From Chitinophagaceae bacterium UBA1931 (GTDB lineage: Bacteria > Bacteroidota > Bacteroidia > Chitinophagales > Chitinophagaceae), in NCBI GenBank assembly GCA_002337125.1, contig DDFJ01000004.1:1167889-1231888 (forward strand): 64,000 nt of DNA. The letters run 5' to 3'. The notes beneath the pieces are model-generated. The model searched no databases. It worked only from the letters and a program-made list of their open reading frames with translations, and was not told the origin of the DNA. Positions 61,741-64,000 of the stretch are shown here, in pieces. Numbering within the stretch: position 1 is the first letter of the stretch; each line of letters opens with the position of its first letter. The position numbers were made by a program, and so were the translations under genes.

Positions 61741-63192
61741 ATGAAAAAAATGTTCTTAACGATTGCTCTGATTCTGTTTGCATTTTTATCAAATGCACAA
61801 ACCATTCAATGGATTTCAACAACTGCAAAAGAACAATGGAAAACACAAACCGGCGCCAGCATTCTTCCTGCAACTACTTCTGCTGATGTCAGCATTGAGT
61901 TGAATAAACCGCAGCAAACTATTGAAGGCTTTGGCACCTGCTTTAATGAACTGGGCTGGACTTCATTAAGTCTCTTAAGCGAAACAGACCGTGAAACTAT
62001 TCTGCGTGAATTATTTGCGCCGGGCATTGGTGCAAACTTCAGCATTTGCCGCATGCCTGTTGGTGCCAATGATTTTTCAAGGCAATGGTATTCGTACAAT
62101 GAAACAGATGGCGATTTTGACATGAAACATTTCAGCATTGCCAACGATTTGCAAACATTGATTCCGTTTATTCATCATGCACAGAAATACAATCCTGCAT
62201 TGAAAATATGGGCATCACCCTGGTCGCCTCCTTCATGGATGAAACACAATCATCATTATGCAGCAAGGAGTTTACTGGGCAACATGAATTTTAAATCAGA
62301 AGATTGGGGCATGGACTTCACCGGCATCAACAATGGTTTGCTTGCCGATCGTGAAGGAAGAGAAGGAACCGATATGTTTATACGTGAAGCAAACTATTAC
62401 AAAGCCTATGCATTGTATTTTACAAAATTTATTGAAGCTTACCGTAAACAGAAAATCAACATCGGGATGGTAATGCCGCAAAATGAATTTAATTCAGCAC
62501 AGGTGTTTCCAAGCTGTACCTGGACTGCAGATGGATTGTCGGAATTTATTTCTTATCTCGGACCAGCAATGAAAAAACTGGGCGTGAAAGTTTTCTTTGG
62601 TACAATAGAACGTCCCAATGCAAAACTGGTTGATACCATTTTAACAGGCAGCAAAAGCAAAAACTATATTTCAGGTGTGGGCTTTCAATGGGCAGGAAAA
62701 GATGCCATCCCAACTATACACAACAATTATCCATCGCTCACACTCTATCAATCAGAACAGGAATGTGGTAACGGCAAAAACGACTGGAAGTATTGTACAT
62801 ACACATGGACATTGATGAAACATTATTTAAGCAATGGAGCTAATGCATATATGTACTGGAATACTTCATTAAAACAAGGCGGCATCAGCACATGGGGATG
62901 GAAACAAAATTCATTGGTAAGTGTTGATACGGTAAACAGAAAGTATAAATACAACTATGAGTTTTATCTCATGAAACACCTCAGTCATTTTGTAAAGCCG
63001 GGTGCAAAACGTTTAACTACAGCAGGAACATTCAGTAACCTGCTTGCATTTATTAATCCCGATCAATCCATTATCGTTGTTGCACAAAATGACACAGACA
63101 AATTAATGCAGCTTACAATAAAAGCAGGAAACAAAACAATCCGTGCTTCATTACAACCCGATTCATTTAATACATTCTCGTTTAAGCAATAA
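61741..63192 (+). CDS. Secreted glycoside hydrolase family 30 enzyme
   Basis: The 483-residue protein has a signal peptide ending in SNAQ (residue 20), a (beta/alpha)8 domain with IEGFGTCFNELGW and WASPWSPPSWMK, and an Ig-like C-terminal beta domain. The likely acid/base is Glu249 in MPQNEFN and the nucleophile Glu339 in YQSEQEC, both in place for family 30, as in glucosylceramidase, beta-1,6-glucanase and xylanase-type enzymes. The enzyme acts outside the cytoplasm. The specific substrate is unknown; no other polysaccharide-degradation genes are adjacent. A strong terminator follows. Confidence 0.88.
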   Translation: MKKMFLTIALILFAFLSNAQTIQWISTTAKEQWKTQTGASILPATTSADVSIELNKPQQTIEGFGTCFNELGWTSLSLLSETDRETILRELFAPGIGANFSICRMPVGANDFSRQWYSYNETDGDFDMKHFSIANDLQTLIPFIHHAQKYNPALKIWASPWSPPSWMKHNHHYAARSLLGNMNFKSEDWGMDFTGINNGLLADREGREGTDMFIREANYYKAYALYFTKFIEAYRKQKINIGMVMPQNEFNSAQVFPSCTWTADGLSEFISYLGPAMKKLGVKVFFGTIERPNAKLVDTILTGSKSKNYISGVGFQWAGKDAIPTIHNNYPSLTLYQSEQECGNGKNDWKYCTYTWTLMKHYLSNGANAYMYWNTSLKQGGISTWGWKQNSLVSVDTVNRKYKYNYEFYLMKHLSHFVKPGAKRLTTAGTFSNLLAFINPDQSIIVVAQNDTDKLMQLTIKAGNKTIRASLQPDSFNTFSFKQ

Positions 63193-63226
63193 CTGTAAAG
63201 AAAATTATTGATACACTTCTTCTATT

Positions 63227-63265
63227 ATCAGCTGCATACAAATTATGTAGCTGATTTATTTTTTG
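63227..63265 (+). terminator. Intrinsic terminator of the GH30 gene
   Basis: ATCAGCTGCATA and TATGTAGCTGAT pair over 12 positions with one G-U pair and a 5-base loop, followed by TTATTTTTTG. Confidence 0.85.
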
Positions 63266-63527
63266 TAATAAACTTCATCTGCAAAGAACAAGCCACAAAC
63301 GTTCAATAAAATTTTATTATTCATTTATAAATGATTTACAGTTTGCAAACAGGCTTTAACTGCGTGCTGTTTAAAGCTTTATGCATTCTCCATATTGCGC
63401 TGGCATGATTTTCGTAATTCCATTTTTGAAAAAAGTAATCCACATCAATTAAACTTTTGATGAACGATACTATCCATTTATGACCGTGAAGGAAACGAAA
63501 CTTTAATCAATCAAAAAATCAATGATC
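63266..63527. other. Intergenic region with two palindromes upstream of the last gene
   Basis: Together with the terminator this gap spans 335 bases without a gene. It holds two perfect palindromes, TCATTTATAAATGA (63321-63334) and GTTTGCAAAC (63341-63350), about 180-200 bases before the last gene. No exact TAnnTTTG element was seen. Confidence 0.5.
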
Positions 63528-64000
63528 ATGAAACAATCTTTGAAAACAATGTCAGTATTTGCATCAGCAATGATCACAGGTCAGTTGCTGTTGGCACAGG
63601 TAACAGTGAATGTACAGAACACAGCACATACTGTAACAAAAACTTCTGCCAATGTAAACCAGGTAAACAATGCAGTAAGTAAAACAGTAAATGCAACAAC
63701 AAATGTTGTACAGACTACGGGCAATGCAGTTCAAAAAACAGCGAATGCAACAACAAAAAGTCTTCAGCAGGTTCAATTAAAAACAAATGCTGCCATTAAC
63801 ACTACAAGCAGCACTAAACTAAACAACAGCGAGGCAAGCAGTCAAACAAATGCCCAGGCTAATGCTGAAGTAAAAACAAATGCAGACAAAGAAGTAAACA
63901 ATCAATCGGCCGAAGTAAAAGAACTGGTGGTTACAGAAGCGCAGGGTATCAGAACAACAGCAAAGGAATTACGCAAAGATGTAAAGCCGGGATTAAGCAT
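63528..64000 (+). CDS. Secreted Thr/Asn/Val-rich repeat protein (partial)
   Basis: The frame starts at ATG 63528 (an ATG six bases earlier is in frame) and runs past the window edge, with 157 residues visible. A signal peptide ends near LLLAQ. The mature part is a repeating sequence rich in Thr, Asn, Val, Gln and Ala with recurring units such as NAVSKTVNATTN and NAVQKTANATTK, spaced about 22 residues, then a more charged part (EVKTNADKEVNN, AKELRKDVKPG). The pattern suggests long amphipathic helices, as in coiled-coil or LEA-like stress proteins. No family recognised; the C-terminus is missing. Confidence 0.7.
   Translation, partial: MKQSLKTMSVFASAMITGQLLLAQVTVNVQNTAHTVTKTSANVNQVNNAVSKTVNATTNVVQTTGNAVQKTANATTKSLQQVQLKTNAAINTTSSTKLNNSEASSQTNAQANAEVKTNADKEVNNQSAEVKELVVTEAQGIRTTAKELRKDVKPGLS

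Noticed and set aside
1..64000. CRISPR arrays, transposases, integrases or prophage genes
   Set aside because: I looked for spaced direct repeats, DDE or integrase motifs and phage structural genes on both strands and saw none.

Overview
The window looks like a chromosome segment from a member of the Bacteroidota, most likely close to the family Chitinophagaceae. Grounds: a fused LpxC/FabZ gene, type IX secretion genes (a PorX-like response regulator with a PglZ domain, and a PorT-like barrel next to menG/ubiE), DUF983 and DUF2721 proteins, a SusC-style TonB receptor with a carboxypeptidase-regulatory domain, many genes without a clear Shine-Dalgarno, and repeated matches to the Bacteroidota promoter -7 element TAnnTTTG (sometimes with TTTG about 19-21 bases upstream). 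Placement below phylum is inference. I see no prophage, insertion sequence, integrase or CRISPR array; most of the window is housekeeping DNA with a few accessory patches.

Layout. 1-1373: 3' part missing of a secreted esterase-like protein. 1.7-8.9 kb: minus-strand block with a GMC oxidoreductase, an acidic protein with pabB, purA, and the (p)ppGpp synthetase/hydrolase; a tRNA-Leu(UAG) gene follows on the plus strand. 9.1-14.8 kb: trigger factor, a secreted alpha/beta hydrolase, an OmpR-type response regulator, a GroES-like co-chaperone, a frameshifted lipoprotein gene and a HerA-like (DUF853) ATPase. 14.9-16.3 kb: a small accessory patch, with a PD-(D/E)XK-like orphan beside a truncated esterase. 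16.4-23.7 kb: recQ, a copper-type P-ATPase, tsaE, alanine dehydrogenase, a lipoprotein with possible clan CD peptidase motifs, and a cupin. 23.7-28.9 kb: lipid A cluster lpxD - lpxC/fabZ - lpxA with an ABC ATPase and the cupin, preceded by an HD phosphohydrolase.

29-34.4 kb: porX, a small conserved protein, a metallo-beta-lactamase-fold hydrolase, a helix-hairpin-helix protein, and an acyl-CoA dehydrogenase with a striking operator/leader region. 34.2-38 kb: a 57-residue small gene, clpX, two clpP paralogues and engB. 38-47.3 kb: menG, porT, a small lipoprotein, a RemB/Wzi-like barrel, dihydroorotase, a short MutS-like ATPase, a membrane protein, yifB/comM and a glycosyltransferase. 47.4-55.7 kb: two glycosyltransferases, an ABC exporter, DUF983 and DUF2721 proteins, a TonB receptor and a small Cys/His-containing secreted protein next to it. 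55.7-64 kb: thiolase, pyrD, terC, ruvB, a dinucleotide-binding oxidoreductase, a YdeI-like protein, a GH30 glycosidase and the start of a Thr/Asn-rich secreted repeat protein.

The most unusual sequence-level signals are a 12-bp inverted repeat that would pair the recQ start codon with its own leader, a 14-bp perfect palindrome in the acyl-CoA dehydrogenase promoter followed by an attenuator-like hairpin, a 53-base two-part inverted repeat at the pyrD promoter whose core resembles one upstream of tig, two visibly broken genes, and the possible clan CD peptidase lipoprotein. No single locus is clearly a new multi-gene system. All family calls come from reading the translated sequence, without a database search.
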